This document shows, in pieces, positions 1 to 11,370 of a DNA stretch of 64,000 nt. The notes beneath the pieces are model-generated. The model did not search any database, had not been told where the DNA came from, and saw only the letters and a program-made list of their open reading frames with translations. Position numbers and translations under genes: made by a program. The stretch lies in assembly GCF_030813795.1 (NCBI RefSeq), contig NZ_JAUSUX010000001.1, forward strand, positions 1-64,000, given 5' to 3'. Each line of letters opens with the position of its first letter. Position 1 is the stretch's first letter. This DNA is from Desulfofundulus luciae. GTDB lineage: Bacteria > Bacillota > Desulfotomaculia > Desulfotomaculales > Desulfovirgulaceae.

Positions 1-22
1 CCAGGATCAAACTCTCCATTAA
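1..22 (-). rRNA. 16S rRNA, 5' end only (cut by window edge)
   Basis: The minus strand ends with the universal 16S start sequence GAGAGTTTGATCCTGG. Only about the first 22 nt lie in the window; the rest is beyond position 1. The 5' boundary is estimated by analogy with E. coli 16S. The rRNA operon is transcribed in the same direction as gyrA, away from the origin. Confidence 0.9.
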
Positions 23-187
23 TTCTTCAAGTCCGTCCATGCTCCTTCGGAATTACTGCTCGCCTTTCCTGCAAGGTTCAGGCCGCTTCCGCACCTCTTA
101 AAGGCGCTTCCGCCATACCTTCCCCTTTCCTTCTTCCTCCCTGTTTAGTTTTCAAGGACCACTACCCGCGCTCAACGCGCAAGTGTA
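23..187 (-). other. rRNA operon leader
   Basis: This stretch lies between the rrn promoter and the 16S 5' end and has no open frame with a ribosome-binding site. On the minus strand it carries CCTTGAAAACTAAACAG near 145-160, similar to the conserved pre-rRNA leader/spacer sequence of Firmicutes (CTTTGAAAACTGAACA-like). I take it as the processed 5' leader of the 16S precursor. Confidence 0.6.
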
Positions 188-217
188 ATTGTATCATAGC
201 TTTTTTAGTTAAGTCAA
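188..217 (-). promoter_or_regulatory. rrn promoter (sigma-A type)
   Basis: Minus strand: -35 TTGACT (212-217) and -10 TACAAT (188-193) with an 18-bp spacer, in AT-rich DNA, about 165 bp upstream of the 16S 5' end. Confidence 0.75.
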
Positions 218-240
218 CAGGTAATTTTTATTTTTTTTAT

Positions 241-281
241 GGTCCTGCCGGTTACCCTTTTATAGGGCAACCCGGCGGACC
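241..281. other. Long imperfect hairpin between gyrA and rrn promoter
   Basis: GGTCC at 241-245 pairs with GGACC at 277-281, and the inner arms GCCGGTTACCC and GGGCAACCCGGC also pair, giving a stem of about 17 bp around a short AT loop. It sits after the gyrA stop codon and before the rrn promoter, so a transcription-end role for gyrA is plausible. No U-tract follows on the minus strand, so it is not a canonical intrinsic terminator. Confidence 0.5.
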
Positions 282-367
282 CTATTTAGCGAGTGCAGGT
301 TTAAATATACCACAGGGCCAAATGGCTGTCAACAATCAAATTAAGTTTTCGTTAAAAATATATTAAG

Positions 368-2797
368 TTATTCTTCGACGCTCACCAGGGCCGCGGCCAC
401 CAGTTTATCCCCCGGCGCTAAACGCATGAGCATTACGCCCTGGGTGGCCCGCCCCATGGTGGAAATGTCGCTGGCCTTGAGCCGGATAATAATCCCCTCG
501 GCGCTGATCACCATGATTTCCTCGTCCGGTTTGACCACCTGCATGGCCACCACCGGGCCGTTGCGCTCGGTCACCCGGGCGCTGATGATCCCCTTGCCCC
601 CCCGGGACTGGAGGCGGTAATCGGATACGGGGGTGCGTTTGCCGTAACCGTTGGCCGTGACTACCAGCACGTCCCCGTCCGGGCGAACGATGTCCATGGC
701 CACCACCGTATCCCCCGGTTCCAGGGTAATACCCTTTACACCCCGGGCGTTGCGCCCGTGGGGATGCACTTCCTCCTCAGGGAAGCGAATAGCCAGCCCC
801 TGGCGCGTGCCCAGGATAATTTCTTCCCGGCCGCTGGTAAGCTTTACCTCCACCAGTTCGTCCTGATCGTCAAGCTTGATGGCGATAATGCCGTCCCGGC
901 GGGAAGTGTCGAACTGCTCCAGCTCCGTTTTCTTCACCACGCCAAAGCGGGTGGCCATGAAAAGATACAGCCCATTGCTGAATTCCCGAACCGGGATAAC
1001 TGCGGTGATCCGCTCCTGCTGGCCGATATAGATCAGGTTGACCAGGGCCGTTCCCTTGGCCTGGCGCCCGGCTTCGGGAATTTCGTGCACCTTCAGGCGG
1101 TATACCTTCCCTCGGTTGGAAAAGAATAGGAAGTAGTGGTGCGTGCTGGTGATAAACAAATGGCGCACAAAGTCCTCTTCCTTGGTGCCCATGGCGGTGA
1201 TGCCCCGGCCGCCGCGCTTCTGGCTCCGGTAGGTGTCCAGGGGCATGCGCTTGATGTAACCCTGGTTGGTAATGGTGATTACCACTTCTTCTTCCGGAAT
1301 CAAATCCTCAGCTTCCAGGGTGGTGTCCTCGTCACTGATCACCGTGCGGCGGGGATCGGCAAATTTCTGCCGCATTTCGGTGAGCTCGTCTTTAATAATC
1401 TGCAAGACCTTCCGTTCATCGGCCAGCACACCCCGCAGGTAGGCAATCCTGTCCAAAAGCTCTTTGTATTCCTCTTCCAGCTTATCCCGCTCCAGGCCGG
1501 TCAGGCGCTGCAGGCGCATGTCCAGAATGGCCTGGGCCTGTTTTTCGGAAAGGCCGAATTTTTCCATAAGGGCATTTTTCGCTATTTCCACCGTCCGGGA
1601 GGCCCGGATGGTGTTGATGACCTCGTCAATGTGATCCAGGGCAATGCGCAGCCCTTCCACAATGTGCGCCCGGGCCTCGGCCTTTTCCAGATCAAAGCGG
1701 GTGCGCCGGACGACCACTTCCTTCTGGTGCTCCAGGTAATGGCCCAGCATCTGCCGCAGGTTCAATACCTGGGGCTGGCCGTCCACCAGGGCCAGCATGA
1801 TTACCCCGAAGGTTTCCTGCATCTGGGTATGCTTATAGAGCTGGTTGAGGATCACCCGGGGCTTGGCATCCCGCCGCAGCTCAATGACAATGCGCATTCC
1901 TCGCCGGTCCGATTCGTCCCGCAGGTCGGTAATGCCGTCGATTTTCTTTTCCCGGACCAGCTCGGCAATTTTTTCAATCAACCGGGCCTTGTTTACCATA
2001 AAGGGCAGTTCGTGAACGATAATGGCGTTCCTGCCCCCGCCAATTTTTTCCATCGTGGCCTGGGCGCGCACCTTAATGGCCCCCCGGCCTGTCTGGTAGG
2101 CCTCCCGGATGCCCTGGCGGCCCATAATCTTCCCGCCGGTGGGGAAATCGGGTCCCTTGATTACCTGCATCAACTCCGGGATGGTGATGTCCGGGTTGTC
2201 GATCAGCTTGATCACGCCGTCGATTACTTCCCCCAGGTTGTGTGGCGGGATATTGGTAGCCATGCCCACGGCAATGCCCGAGGAGCCGTTCACGAGCAAG
2301 TTGGGTACGCGGGCGGGCAATACCGTAGGTTCCTCGGTACTGCCGTCGTAATTGGGGATGAAGTCGACCGTATTTTTTTCAATATCCGCCAGCATGGCCA
2401 TGGTGATACGGGCCATGCGGGCCTCGGTATAGCGCATGGCCGCCGGAGCGTCGCCATCAACGGAGCCAAAGTTGCCGTGGCCGTCCACCAGGGGATAGCG
2501 GCTGGCAAAGTCCTGGGCCATGCGCACCAGGGCATCGTAAATGGCCATATCCCCATGGGGGTGGAACTTGGACATTACTTCACCCACAATGTGGGCGCTC
2601 TTGCGGTGGGGACGGTCGGGGGTAAGCCCCAGTTGGTGCATGGCGTAAAGAATGCGCCGGTGCACGGGTTTTAGACCGTCCCGCACATCGGGCAGGGCCC
2701 GACCCACGATTACGCTCATGGCGTAATCCAGGTAGGAATGCTTCATTTCCTCGTTGATGTCGATGGGAATTACCTTGCCGATGTTAACGGACAACAA
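368..2797 (-). CDS. gyrA: DNA gyrase subunit A
   Basis: GyrA is the breakage-reunion subunit of DNA gyrase (GyrA2GyrB2), which introduces negative supercoils. The 809-residue product has the normal family length. The N-terminal winged-helix/tower part contains the catalytic tyrosine in [10 protein letters not shown] (Y123). The C-terminal beta-pinwheel carries a GyrA-box variant, QKRGGRG, near residue 525 (canonical QRRGGKG), which supports gyrase rather than ParC. The start is TTG, preceded by GAGGTGA with 3 nt between them; there is no better in-frame start. The gene lies 26 bp downstream of gyrB and is probably co-transcribed with it. Confidence 0.97.
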   Translation of the reverse strand: MLSVNIGKVIPIDINEEMKHSYLDYAMSVIVGRALPDVRDGLKPVHRRILYAMHQLGLTPDRPHRKSAHIVGEVMSKFHPHGDMAIYDALVRMAQDFASRYPLVDGHGNFGSVDGDAPAAMRYTEARMARITMAMLADIEKNTVDFIPNYDGSTEEPTVLPARVPNLLVNGSSGIAVGMATNIPPHNLGEVIDGVIKLIDNPDITIPELMQVIKGPDFPTGGKIMGRQGIREAYQTGRGAIKVRAQATMEKIGGGRNAIIVHELPFMVNKARLIEKIAELVREKKIDGITDLRDESDRRGMRIVIELRRDAKPRVILNQLYKHTQMQETFGVIMLALVDGQPQVLNLRQMLGHYLEHQKEVVVRRTRFDLEKAEARAHIVEGLRIALDHIDEVINTIRASRTVEIAKNALMEKFGLSEKQAQAILDMRLQRLTGLERDKLEEEYKELLDRIAYLRGVLADERKVLQIIKDELTEMRQKFADPRRTVISDEDTTLEAEDLIPEEEVVITITNQGYIKRMPLDTYRSQKRGGRGITAMGTKEEDFVRHLFITSTHHYFLFFSNRGKVYRLKVHEIPEAGRQAKGTALVNLIYIGQQERITAVIPVREFSNGLYLFMATRFGVVKKTELEQFDTSRRDGIIAIKLDDQDELVEVKLTSGREEIILGTRQGLAIRFPEEEVHPHGRNARGVKGITLEPGDTVVAMDIVRPDGDVLVVTANGYGKRTPVSDYRLQSRGGKGIISARVTERNGPVVAMQVVKPDEEIMVISAEGIIIRLKASDISTMGRATQGVMLMRLAPGDKLVAAALVSVEE

Positions 2798-2823
2798 TGG
2801 TCACCTCAAAAAGTTATTTTTGC

Positions 2824-4752
<1,929 letters not shown>

Positions 4753-4815
4753 TCAAAAACGAGTCTCTTTCCAACGCCTGTCACTAAAATTATAACCTTA
4801 TTCTGGCATCTTCAG

Positions 4816-5070
4816 CTAATCTACAGTAAAAATTATCGCTTCCGCCCTTTTCTTTAAGGTGGAACAGGAAATAGGGGATACATATATTTGCTCACGGGTG
4901 AGTACATAGGATTTTTCCTTACCCTTTTCCGCGATTATCTGGATCGTCTTTTCGCCCCTGGCAATTTCCAGAAACTCCTGGGTGATGGGTGAGTGCTGTG
5001 CGCGCACATTTAATATGGCAATCACATCTTTTTTAGGAATGATCACATCGCCGCCGAGATGTACAAACAA
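4816..5070 (-). CDS. remB: RemB-like (YaaB, DUF370-type) small regulator
   Basis: Small protein of about 84 residues beginning FVHLGGD and ending SCSTLKKRAEAIIFTVD. This closely resembles B. subtilis YaaB/RemB, which also lies between recF and gyrB. RemA/RemB proteins are known as DNA-binding regulators of matrix genes in Bacillus; the role here is inferred. The start is set at TTG 5070 because AAGGGGG lies 8 nt upstream. An ATG at 5088 overlaps the recF end and has no SD. The gene probably belongs to the dnaN-recF-remB-gyrB-gyrA transcription unit. Confidence 0.85.
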   Translation of the reverse strand: MFVHLGGDVIIPKKDVIAILNVRAQHSPITQEFLEIARGEKTIQIIAEKGKEKSYVLTREQIYVSPISCSTLKKRAEAIIFTVD

Positions 5071-5074
5071 AAAT

Positions 5075-6184
5075 CTAACCCCCTTCATGAAGTACGTGCT
5101 CCCGGACGGTTATTAGCCGTCCGGAAAGGCCAGCAATATCCCAACCGGCGGATTGGCTGGTCGTCACGAAAACTTGCGTTTTCTTGCGGATGTGCTCGAC
5201 CAACTGTTGCCTCCGGTATTGATCCAGTTCGGAAAAAACGTCATCCAGGAGGATGACGGGGTAATCCCCCGCAAAACGCCTTCCCAGTTCCAGCTGGGCC
5301 AGCTTCAGGGCTAACACCATGGTGCGCTGCTGCCCCTGGGAGCCAAAGCGACGGACGTCCTGGCCGTTGATGGTGGTGCCCAGGTCGTCCCGGTGGGGTC
5401 CAATTAGAGTTTGCCCCCGGGTTACTTCCTCGTCATACCGCCTGGATAATTCCCCCATAAAGCGCTCGCAGATTTCCGTTTCTCCCATTGGCCGTTCCAG
5501 GGGGAGGGATGAAAGGTAGGAAAGACCCGCCTTCTCGTCCCTTCCTCCTATTTGGCCGTAAATCTCCCGCACTATGGGTGAAAGCTCCGCCAGCAGGCGG
5601 CAGCGCCAGGCAATAATTTTGGCGCCAAAAGCCACCAGTTGCTGGTTCCACGGCTCCAGTTCCTGCCTGGTGCGTTGCTTTACCCTGATCCTCTGCAATA
5701 AATTGTTCCGCTGGGCAAGTACCTGCTGGTAGCGGCGAAAACAGGCCAAATAGCCCGCTTGCAGGGGCCCGAGTTCCTGATCCAGCCAGCGGCGCCGCAC
5801 GGCAGGACTTCCCTTGATCATCAGCAGGTGATCGGGGGTAAACACCACGGGCAGCAGGACCGGGTCCGTAACCCGACCCGTGTTTGTGTTCAGGGGCTTC
5901 CTCTGTTTTTTTCCTTCGGCGGTCAGAAAAATAACCGTAGAGTTTTCCTGTTGCCCGGACCGGAAATTTATTTCCACCCGGCAAAAGGAACTGCCCCAGC
6001 GGATCATTTCCCTGTCCCGGCTGGTCCGGAAGGAGTGCCCGGTGAAACCAAAAAAAATAGCCTCCAGGAGGTTGGTTTTACCCTGGGCATTACCTCCCGT
6101 GATGACATTTATCAAGGGGTCAGGTTGCCAGTGTAACAGGGCATAGCCACGGAAATTTTCCAGACTGATGCGATCTATATGCAC
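5075..6184 (-). CDS. recF: DNA replication/repair protein RecF
   Basis: RecF is an SMC-like ATPase that, with RecO and RecR, loads RecA at ssDNA gaps. The 369-residue product has the family length. It starts MHIDRISLENFRGYALL, has Walker A GGNAQGKTNLLEA near residue 30, an ABC-type signature region, and Walker B VILLDDVFSELD near residue 315. It follows dnaN with a short gap, and its stop codon lies within the SD region of remB. Confidence 0.96.
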   Translation of the reverse strand: MHIDRISLENFRGYALLHWQPDPLINVITGGNAQGKTNLLEAIFFGFTGHSFRTSRDREMIRWGSSFCRVEINFRSGQQENSTVIFLTAEGKKQRKPLNTNTGRVTDPVLLPVVFTPDHLLMIKGSPAVRRRWLDQELGPLQAGYLACFRRYQQVLAQRNNLLQRIRVKQRTRQELEPWNQQLVAFGAKIIAWRCRLLAELSPIVREIYGQIGGRDEKAGLSYLSSLPLERPMGETEICERFMGELSRRYDEEVTRGQTLIGPHRDDLGTTINGQDVRRFGSQGQQRTMVLALKLAQLELGRRFAGDYPVILLDDVFSELDQYRRQQLVEHIRKKTQVFVTTSQSAGWDIAGLSGRLITVREHVLHEGG

Positions 6185-6212
6185 CTGATTCCTCCCGGGC
6201 TTCTGGCGCCCG

Positions 6213-7322
6213 CTACTCTTTAGGCGGTTTTGCCGGCAGCAGCAGGGACAGGTAATTCTCCTCCCCTGCCGGCCTTAGTACGGCCGCACTTAAGGAGCCG
6301 GTCAATTCCAGGCTCAATTCCTCGCTGCCCATGGCTCGCAGGCTTTCGACCATGTACCGGGCGTTAAACCAGATTTCCAGGGGTTTTCCTTCCACTATCC
6401 CGCTTACTTCTTCCCGGATCCAGCCGGCCTGGGTCTGCACGGAAACCACGCAGCCGTTCTCCTGTAGTGAGAATTGTACCACCGGAGTTCCTTCGCGCAC
6501 AAGCAAGGAGGCCCTTTCCGTCGCCTCCAGTATTTCCCTGGTCGCCAGACGCGTGCGTGTGATGAACTCCCGGGGAATGACCTGTTCGTAAGGAGGATAC
6601 TGGCCGGCAATTAACCGGGAGGCTATTTGAAGTGTTCCGGTGAGGAAGAAAATATGATTTTCCCCGCAGGCGATGGTTATTTCTTCCTCATCGCCGCCGA
6701 TTAACCTGGCCACCTCGTTTAAAGTTTTCCCGGGAATGACGACGTTGATTTGTTGTTCCGGTTTCCGTTCCAGCTGAAAGCGGCGCACGGCCAGGCGGTA
6801 GGTGTCGGTGGCCACCAGCCGCAGCTGGTCTTCCTCTATCTGCATTAAAACGCCGGTGAAGATGGGACGCGTTTCGTCGCTGGAAACGGCAAAAAGCACC
6901 TGCCGTAACATCTCTTTAAGTATATCCTGGGCCAGGGAGAAATTGACTCCTTTTTCCACCGCCGGCAGACGCGGATATTGCTCGGGCTCGAACCCGTGAA
7001 TGTTTACCTGGGAGGCACCGTAGATAATGGTAGTACTGGTGCTTTCCGGCAGGTTGTTGAACTGGATGGGCACGTCCGGCAGGTAGCGGACCAGATCCGC
7101 AATGTACTTGATGGGTAGGACTATCGATCCTTCTCTTTCCGTTTCCACGTTTACCGTGCACTGGATGGTTAGTTCCGTGTCCGACCCGGTGACAGTTAGC
7201 TGGTCGCCATGCACTTCAAAAAGGACGCCTGAAAGGATTGGCAGCGGCGAGCGTGGGGATACTGCCTTTTGCACCGTTCCTATGGCATGGGTGAGCGTCG
7301 ATTTGTTGGTGGTAAATTTCAC
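6213..7322 (-). CDS. dnaN: DNA polymerase III beta subunit (sliding clamp)
   Basis: The beta clamp encircles DNA and tethers Pol III and other partners. The 369-residue product has three repeated clamp domains, with the characteristic VSSDETRPIFTGVLM and ATDTYRLAVRR motifs in the middle domain. The start is GTG at 7322 with GAGGG 7-8 nt upstream. The dnaA-dnaN gap of 224 bp carries DnaA boxes, so expression may be linked to DnaA binding. Confidence 0.97.
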   Translation of the reverse strand: MKFTTNKSTLTHAIGTVQKAVSPRSPLPILSGVLFEVHGDQLTVTGSDTELTIQCTVNVETEREGSIVLPIKYIADLVRYLPDVPIQFNNLPESTSTTIIYGASQVNIHGFEPEQYPRLPAVEKGVNFSLAQDILKEMLRQVLFAVSSDETRPIFTGVLMQIEEDQLRLVATDTYRLAVRRFQLERKPEQQINVVIPGKTLNEVARLIGGDEEEITIACGENHIFFLTGTLQIASRLIAGQYPPYEQVIPREFITRTRLATREILEATERASLLVREGTPVVQFSLQENGCVVSVQTQAGWIREEVSGIVEGKPLEIWFNARYMVESLRAMGSEELSLELTGSLSAAVLRPAGEENYLSLLLPAKPPKE

Positions 7323-7546
7323 GGGTTTTCCCTCGCAATCATGATCGAGATCATCTTAATTTCTTTTACAGTAGTACAATATAGTTATGGCTGTGCACTT
7401 GTGGATAAGTACCGCTTTCTTTGGAAGACGGGTTAATAAATATATTTCTTGTCCTGTGGATAAATCCTTGTTAATTTTCAACCGGTTGTGATTGAACCGT
7501 AACTTGATTGATCAAACTCCTGGGGCCTGGTTGCGTTCAAATACCG
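7323..7546. other. oriC part 1: dnaA-dnaN intergenic with DnaA boxes and AT-rich tract
   Basis: Two perfect DnaA boxes (TTATCCACA on the minus strand) lie at 7400-7408 and 7455-7463. Next to the second is an AT-rich run, TTAATAAATATATTTCTT (about 7432-7449), a good candidate for the unwinding element. In Bacillus the unwinding site is likewise in the dnaA-dnaN gap. Gene order and strand switch near here agree with an origin. Confidence 0.8.
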
Positions 7547-8887
7547 CTATACTTCTTCTTTAATTTTTTGTCTTATTTCTTTGATGGCTTCTTCCAGCAG
7601 TGTGTCGGTAGCCATCTGGGCACTTATCTTCTCGCAGGCATGAAGTACTGTGGTATGGTCCCTTCCCCCGAAGGCGTCCCCGATTTGCGGCAGGGAGAGA
7701 TCCGTTAACTCGCGGGTCAGGTACATGGCGATCTGGCGGGGAAAGGCCACGTTGCGGCTGCGCCTTTTGGACTTGAAATCGTCCGGTTTAAGACCGTAAT
7801 AGGCGGCTACCTTTTCCTGGATTAACTGCGCCGTAATTTGTTTGGGCGACTTTCTTGGCAGGATGTCCTTCAGGATATCCCGGGCCAGCTGGGTGGTGAT
7901 TTGCTGCTTGTACAGGGAGGCGTAGGCCACCACCCGGATAAGCGCCCCCTCCAGCTCACGTATGTTGGACGTGATTTGTTGCGCTATGTATTCCAGTGTT
8001 TCGTCGGGTACGTTGACGTTGTCCAGGTGGGCCTTTTTCCTCAGAATGGCAATTCTCGTTTCCAGGTCCGGCGGTTGGATGTCTGTTATCAGGCCCCATT
8101 CAAAGCGCGAGCGCAGCCGGTCTTCCAGCGTTGGTATTTCCTTGGGCGGCCGGTCGCTGGAAATGACAATTTGTTTGTTGGCTTCGTATAAAGTATTAAA
8201 AGTATGGAAGAATTCTTCCTGGGTGCGTTCCTTTCCGGCCAGAAATTGGATGTCGTCAATGAGCAGAACGTCCATGCCCCGGTACTTGTTGCGGAATTCC
8301 ACCGCCCGCTTTTCTGCGATGGCATTGATCAGCTCATTGGTGAACTTTTCTGAAGTAACGTAAACTATACGGTTTTGGGTGCCCCGCTTCAGGATGTAGT
8401 GGCTTATGGCGTGCATCAGATGTGTTTTCCCCAGCCCAACCCCCCCGTAAATGAACAGGGGATTATAGGTTTCCGCTGGAGATTCGGCTACTGCCAGGCA
8501 GGCTGCATGGGCGAACCGGTTGCTGTTGCCCACCACGAAGGTATCAAATGTATAACGGGGGTTGAGGGTGCATGTTTCCGTGGCCACGGAAGGCGTTGAT
8601 TTGCGTATTCTGTTGAGCAATCTTTCATTAACTTCTTCGGCGGGTAAAAATTGTACTTCGATTTCGTCCCTGGTGATTTCCTGCAGGTAATTTTTGATTA
8701 TGGACGCATAGCGGGTGACCAGCCAGTCCCGGTAAAACTGGTTGGGGACCTGGATGAAAAATGTGCTCCGGTGAAACCCCAGGGGGAGAACCGATTCCTG
8801 CCAGATCTCATAGGTTTCGGCATCCAGACGCGGCTGGATATGGGCCAGGAGTTCGTCCCAAATCTCGGAGATATGAGTTTTTACCAT
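7547..8887 (-). CDS. dnaA: Chromosomal replication initiator protein DnaA
   Basis: DnaA binds DnaA boxes and opens oriC. The 446-residue product contains domain I ([17 protein letters not shown]), a AAA+ domain with Walker [15 protein letters not shown] (about 145) and Walker [13 protein letters not shown] (about 208), and domain IV with the box-binding signature [16 protein letters not shown] near the C-terminus. The ATG start at 8887 has a modest GTGGGGGT SD upstream. DnaA boxes flank the gene on both sides, consistent with autoregulation. Confidence 0.98.
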   Translation of the reverse strand: MVKTHISEIWDELLAHIQPRLDAETYEIWQESVLPLGFHRSTFFIQVPNQFYRDWLVTRYASIIKNYLQEITRDEIEVQFLPAEEVNERLLNRIRKSTPSVATETCTLNPRYTFDTFVVGNSNRFAHAACLAVAESPAETYNPLFIYGGVGLGKTHLMHAISHYILKRGTQNRIVYVTSEKFTNELINAIAEKRAVEFRNKYRGMDVLLIDDIQFLAGKERTQEEFFHTFNTLYEANKQIVISSDRPPKEIPTLEDRLRSRFEWGLITDIQPPDLETRIAILRKKAHLDNVNVPDETLEYIAQQITSNIRELEGALIRVVAYASLYKQQITTQLARDILKDILPRKSPKQITAQLIQEKVAAYYGLKPDDFKSKRRSRNVAFPRQIAMYLTRELTDLSLPQIGDAFGGRDHTTVLHACEKISAQMATDTLLEEAIKEIRQKIKEEV

Positions 8888-9150
8888 ATGAGGTGACCCC
8901 CACGCTCACAGTCGTTAATTAAAAATTTAAAAAAAGCCTCCGTAAACGACTTGACGGGGCTTGTCCCTTGGATTTTTTAGCATAAATATCGACAGCTTTA
9001 TGCCCAACTTTACCCACAACCTGTGGATAATTTTTTCTCCGGTTGCTGGCGATTCAATGATATCAAATTTGTCGGTGCTAATCAACCGATAAAATGGCAT
9101 CCTGTGGATAATTGTGTATATTGTGGACGGGCTATTGCCGTCCAGGGTTT
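8888..9150. other. oriC part 2: dnaA-rpmH intergenic with DnaA boxes
   Basis: Perfect DnaA boxes (TTATCCACA on the minus strand) lie at 9022-9030 and 9103-9111. A one-mismatch box (TTACCCACA, plus strand) is at 9010-9018, and partial TGTGGAC sequences follow near 9120. An AT-rich stretch is at 8918-8935. Together with the boxes on the other side of dnaA this makes a bipartite origin as known in Firmicutes. Confidence 0.8.
9057..9085 (-). promoter_or_regulatory. Candidate dnaA promoter
   Basis: Minus strand: -35 TTGATT (9080-9085), 17-bp spacer, -10 TATCAT (9057-9062). It is flanked by the DnaA boxes at 9022 and 9103, an arrangement that would let DnaA repress its own gene. Confidence 0.5.
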
Positions 9151-9154
9151 TTTC

Positions 9155-9184
9155 TTGACTTAGGAAGGGTTTTTCCTATATAAT
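9155..9184 (+). promoter_or_regulatory. Promoter of the rpmH-rnpA operon
   Basis: -35 TTGACT (9155-9160), 18-bp spacer, perfect -10 TATAAT (9179-9184), about 58 bp upstream of the rpmH start codon. Confidence 0.8.
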
Positions 9185-9241
9185 AACTTGTGATGTGTCT
9201 GGTTTTTCCAGTCCGGGATGGTGGTGAGGAGGTGTGATGGG

Positions 9242-9376
9242 TTGAAGCGCACTTATCAGCCGAAAAACAGGAAGCGCAAAAAGATTCACGGATTTTTAAA
9301 GCGCATGTCCACCAGGGCAGGCCGCAATGTAATTAAGAGGAGAAGGCTGAAGGGAAGAAAAAGACTTACCGCATAA
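9242..9376 (+). CDS. rpmH: 50S ribosomal protein L34
   Basis: The 44-residue, very basic protein starts [20 protein letters not shown] and ends GRKRLTA, the full conserved L34 sequence of the large ribosomal subunit. The start is TTG at 9242 with GAGGAGGTG about 7 nt upstream. The gene is first in the rpmH-rnpA-yidD-yidC-jag cluster found beside oriC in many Firmicutes. Confidence 0.96.
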   Translation: MKRTYQPKNRKRKKIHGFLKRMSTRAGRNVIKRRRLKGRKRLTA

Positions 9377-9403
9377 GGCCGCTTAATAAAAAGGTGGCCT
9401 TTT
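9375..9403 (+). terminator. Weak terminator/attenuator after rpmH
   Basis: AAGGCC (9375-9380) and GGCCTT (9396-9401) form a short stem followed by TTT. It overlaps the rpmH stop codon and could lower transcription of rnpA relative to rpmH. Confidence 0.4.
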
Positions 9404-9442
9404 CGTAATTTGGTCGGGTGGTTTTGTGAGCGGGATTGATCC

Positions 9443-9787
9443 GTGGTCATGGAGATTTTAAAAAAGAAAAAAGATTTTCAACGGGTTTACCGGCGGGGTC
9501 ATTCCGTGGTCAGCGGTGCCCTGGTGTTGTATTTATCCCGTAATCGAGGACGGGGCCGGCGCTTTGGTTTTTCCGTGAGTAAGAAAACGGGCAAGGCTGT
9601 TGTCCGGAACCGCGTACGCCGTGTTTTGCGCGAGATCTGCCGTCTCAATGAGGATTGGTTTCCACAAGATCATGATGTTGTGATCATCGCCCGCAGGGAG
9701 GCCGTGGGGAAAAACTTTCATGACCTGGCGGGACAGCTTTATAATCTAGCCCGGCGGGCCGTTCGCAAGATGACGCCGAAAGGTTGA
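9443..9787 (+). CDS. rnpA: Ribonuclease P protein component
   Basis: RnpA is the protein cofactor of RNase P, which matures tRNA 5' ends. The product of about 112-114 residues contains FGFSVSKKTGKAVVRNRVRR, matching the conserved RNR motif that contacts the RNA, and begins with the family's ILKKKKDFQRVYRRG. GTG 9443 and ATG 9449 are both possible starts; the SD (AGCGGGAT) is weak. It follows rpmH as in most bacteria. Confidence 0.94.
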   Translation: MVMEILKKKKDFQRVYRRGHSVVSGALVLYLSRNRGRGRRFGFSVSKKTGKAVVRNRVRRVLREICRLNEDWFPQDHDVVIIARREAVGKNFHDLAGQLYNLARRAVRKMTPKG

Positions 9788-9793
9788 TCGCCC

Positions 9794-10003
9794 ATGCGCG
9801 CTCTGGTTATCGCCGGACTGCGTTTTTACCAGCGTTTTATTTCGCCTTTAAAGCCGCCCAGTTGTCGCTTTTACCCTGTATGTTCCGAGTATGCCGTACA
9901 GGCCGTGGCTAAATACGGTGTGGCCCGCGGTTTGCTTTTAGCCCTGTGGCGTCTTTTGCGCTGCCATCCCCTTTGCCGGGGTGGCTATGATCCGGTTAAA
10001 TAA
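9794..10003 (+). CDS. yidD: Membrane protein insertion efficiency factor YidD
   Basis: The 69-residue protein carries the whole family signature: [19 protein letters not shown], then [16 protein letters not shown] and [11 protein letters not shown]. YidD is a small membrane-associated protein thought to help YidC-dependent insertion. It lies 6 bp after rnpA and 16 bp before yidC, in conserved order. Confidence 0.93.
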   Translation: MRALVIAGLRFYQRFISPLKPPSCRFYPVCSEYAVQAVAKYGVARGLLLALWRLLRCHPLCRGGYDPVK

Positions 10004-10019
10004 GCAAGGAGGGGATGGT

Positions 10020-10706
10020 TTGTTTCAAGCTTTAGTTGATGGCATGACCGCTCTGTTAAACTGGCTGTATCACCTTACAGAGCTGGCTCATGTGGCAAAT
10101 TACGGCCTGGCGATCATTTTACTTACCATTCTCATTAAGATTGTCCTTTACCCCCTGTCCGTCAAACAGATGCGCTCTATGGTGATCATGCAGCAACTGG
10201 CGCCCAAGGTTAAGGAGATTCAGGAGCGCTACCGCAATAAAGATCCCCAGAAGATGCAGCAAAAAATCATGGAACTGTACCGGGAACATAATGTAAACCC
10301 TATGGCCGGGTGCCTGCCCCTTTTGATTCAGATGCCCATTTTAATTGCCCTCTATCGCGCGCTTTTGCACTTTAATTACGCGGATCCTGCCCATGCCCGG
10401 TTCTTGTGGGTGAAAAATCTCAGTCAGGTGGGAGATCCTTATTTTATCCTCCCCCTTTTAGCCGGTTTGACTACCTATGTCCAATCGCGCATGACCACCA
10501 ACATGACCGATCCCACCCAGCGCACCATGCTGATCGTCATGCCCATCTTTATTGCCTGGATTAGTGCTACCGTACCTGCAGGCCTGGCTTTATACTGGGT
10601 GATTTTCAATGCCGTTGGTATTGTCCAGCAGTATTTTGTGAACAGGCATACCCAAGGTTTGAAGGAGGCGCTAAACACCGGTGGAGGGAGTAGAGAAAAC
10701 CGCTAA
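10020..10706 (+). CDS. yidC: Membrane protein insertase YidC/OxaA
   Basis: YidC inserts and folds inner-membrane proteins. The 228-residue product has the short Gram-positive form with about five membrane segments. It includes NYGLAIILLTILIKIVLYPL, where Lys takes the groove position that is Arg in the best-studied homologues, and the motif NPMAGCLPLLIQMPILIALY. No lipoprotein signal peptide is evident. The start is TTG at 10020 with AAGGAGG 7 nt upstream; the frame runs further up to 9981, but that would overlap yidD. It overlaps the start of jag by 26 bp. Confidence 0.94.
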   Translation: MFQALVDGMTALLNWLYHLTELAHVANYGLAIILLTILIKIVLYPLSVKQMRSMVIMQQLAPKVKEIQERYRNKDPQKMQQKIMELYREHNVNPMAGCLPLLIQMPILIALYRALLHFNYADPAHARFLWVKNLSQVGDPYFILPLLAGLTTYVQSRMTTNMTDPTQRTMLIVMPIFIAWISATVPAGLALYWVIFNAVGIVQQYFVNRHTQGLKEALNTGGGSRENR

Positions 10707-11301
10707 AACAGTGGACGAGGCGGTTTCCCTGGCGCTGGCTCAACTGGGAATTTCCCGCGAAGAAGCGGAAATTGAGGTTTTAGAGGAACCTTCCAGGGGT
10801 TTTTTGGGCCTGCTGGGCTCGCGACCGGCTCGGGTCAGGGTACGGGTCAAGGATACGCCATCGCGCCGGGCAAAGGAATTGCTCGATAAGCTTCTAGGGG
10901 CCATGAACCTCCCCGTAGACATGGCCATCGAGGAAAAGGAAAATAATGTGTTCATTGATATAGAGGGACGGGATGTGGGCATACTGATCGGCAGGAGGGG
11001 AGAAACCCTTGATGCCCTCCAGTACCTGTTAAATCTTTACGTCAACAAGAACAAAAGCCAGCGCTGCAAGGTATTTCTGGACGTGGAGGGGTACCGCCGG
11101 CGGCGGGAGGAAACCCTGCAGCGTCTGGCCCTAAAACTGGCCGAAAAGGCCAAACAGCGAGGCCGGAATGTGGTCCTGGAACCGATGACTTCCCATGAGC
11201 GCAGAATCATCCATACTGCCCTTCAGGGAAGGGACGATATTTATACCTACAGCGAAGGCGAGGAACCTTACCGCAAGATAATCATCTCCCCCAAAAAATA
11301 A
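10681..11301 (+). CDS. jag: RNA-binding protein Jag/KhpB
   Basis: The 206-residue protein has three parts: an N-terminal Jag_N domain (KTAKTVDEAVSLALAQLG, with GFLGLLGS near residue 45), a KH domain with GILIGRRGETLDALQYLLN near residue 100, and a C-terminal R3H domain (MTSHERRIIHTAL). Known as SpoIIIJ-associated protein or KhpB, it binds RNA and affects envelope and sporulation functions in other Firmicutes. The start is GTG with GAAGGAGG about 12 nt upstream. A terminator follows. Confidence 0.93.
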   Translation: MEGVEKTAKTVDEAVSLALAQLGISREEAEIEVLEEPSRGFLGLLGSRPARVRVRVKDTPSRRAKELLDKLLGAMNLPVDMAIEEKENNVFIDIEGRDVGILIGRRGETLDALQYLLNLYVNKNKSQRCKVFLDVEGYRRRREETLQRLALKLAEKAKQRGRNVVLEPMTSHERRIIHTALQGRDDIYTYSEGEEPYRKIIISPKK

Positions 11302-11320
11302 TAGTTTTCTCTGCCGTAGA

Positions 11321-11351
11321 CCCAGCCGGTCTTAGCCGGGCTGGGTTTTTT
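11321..11351 (+). terminator. Intrinsic terminator after jag
   Basis: CCCAGCC (11321-11327) pairs with GGCTGGG (11339-11345), followed by six T. It separates the rpmH-jag unit from mnmE, whose GTG start is only 20 bp further, so mnmE may depend on read-through or on a promoter not obvious here. Confidence 0.8.
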
Positions 11352-11370
11352 CAAATGGTGGTGGTTTACC

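Noticed and set aside
1136-2674. 512-codon open frame on the plus strand
   Set aside because: It lies entirely antisense to gyrA, has no SD and no recognisable domain; GC-rich codon bias opens such frames.
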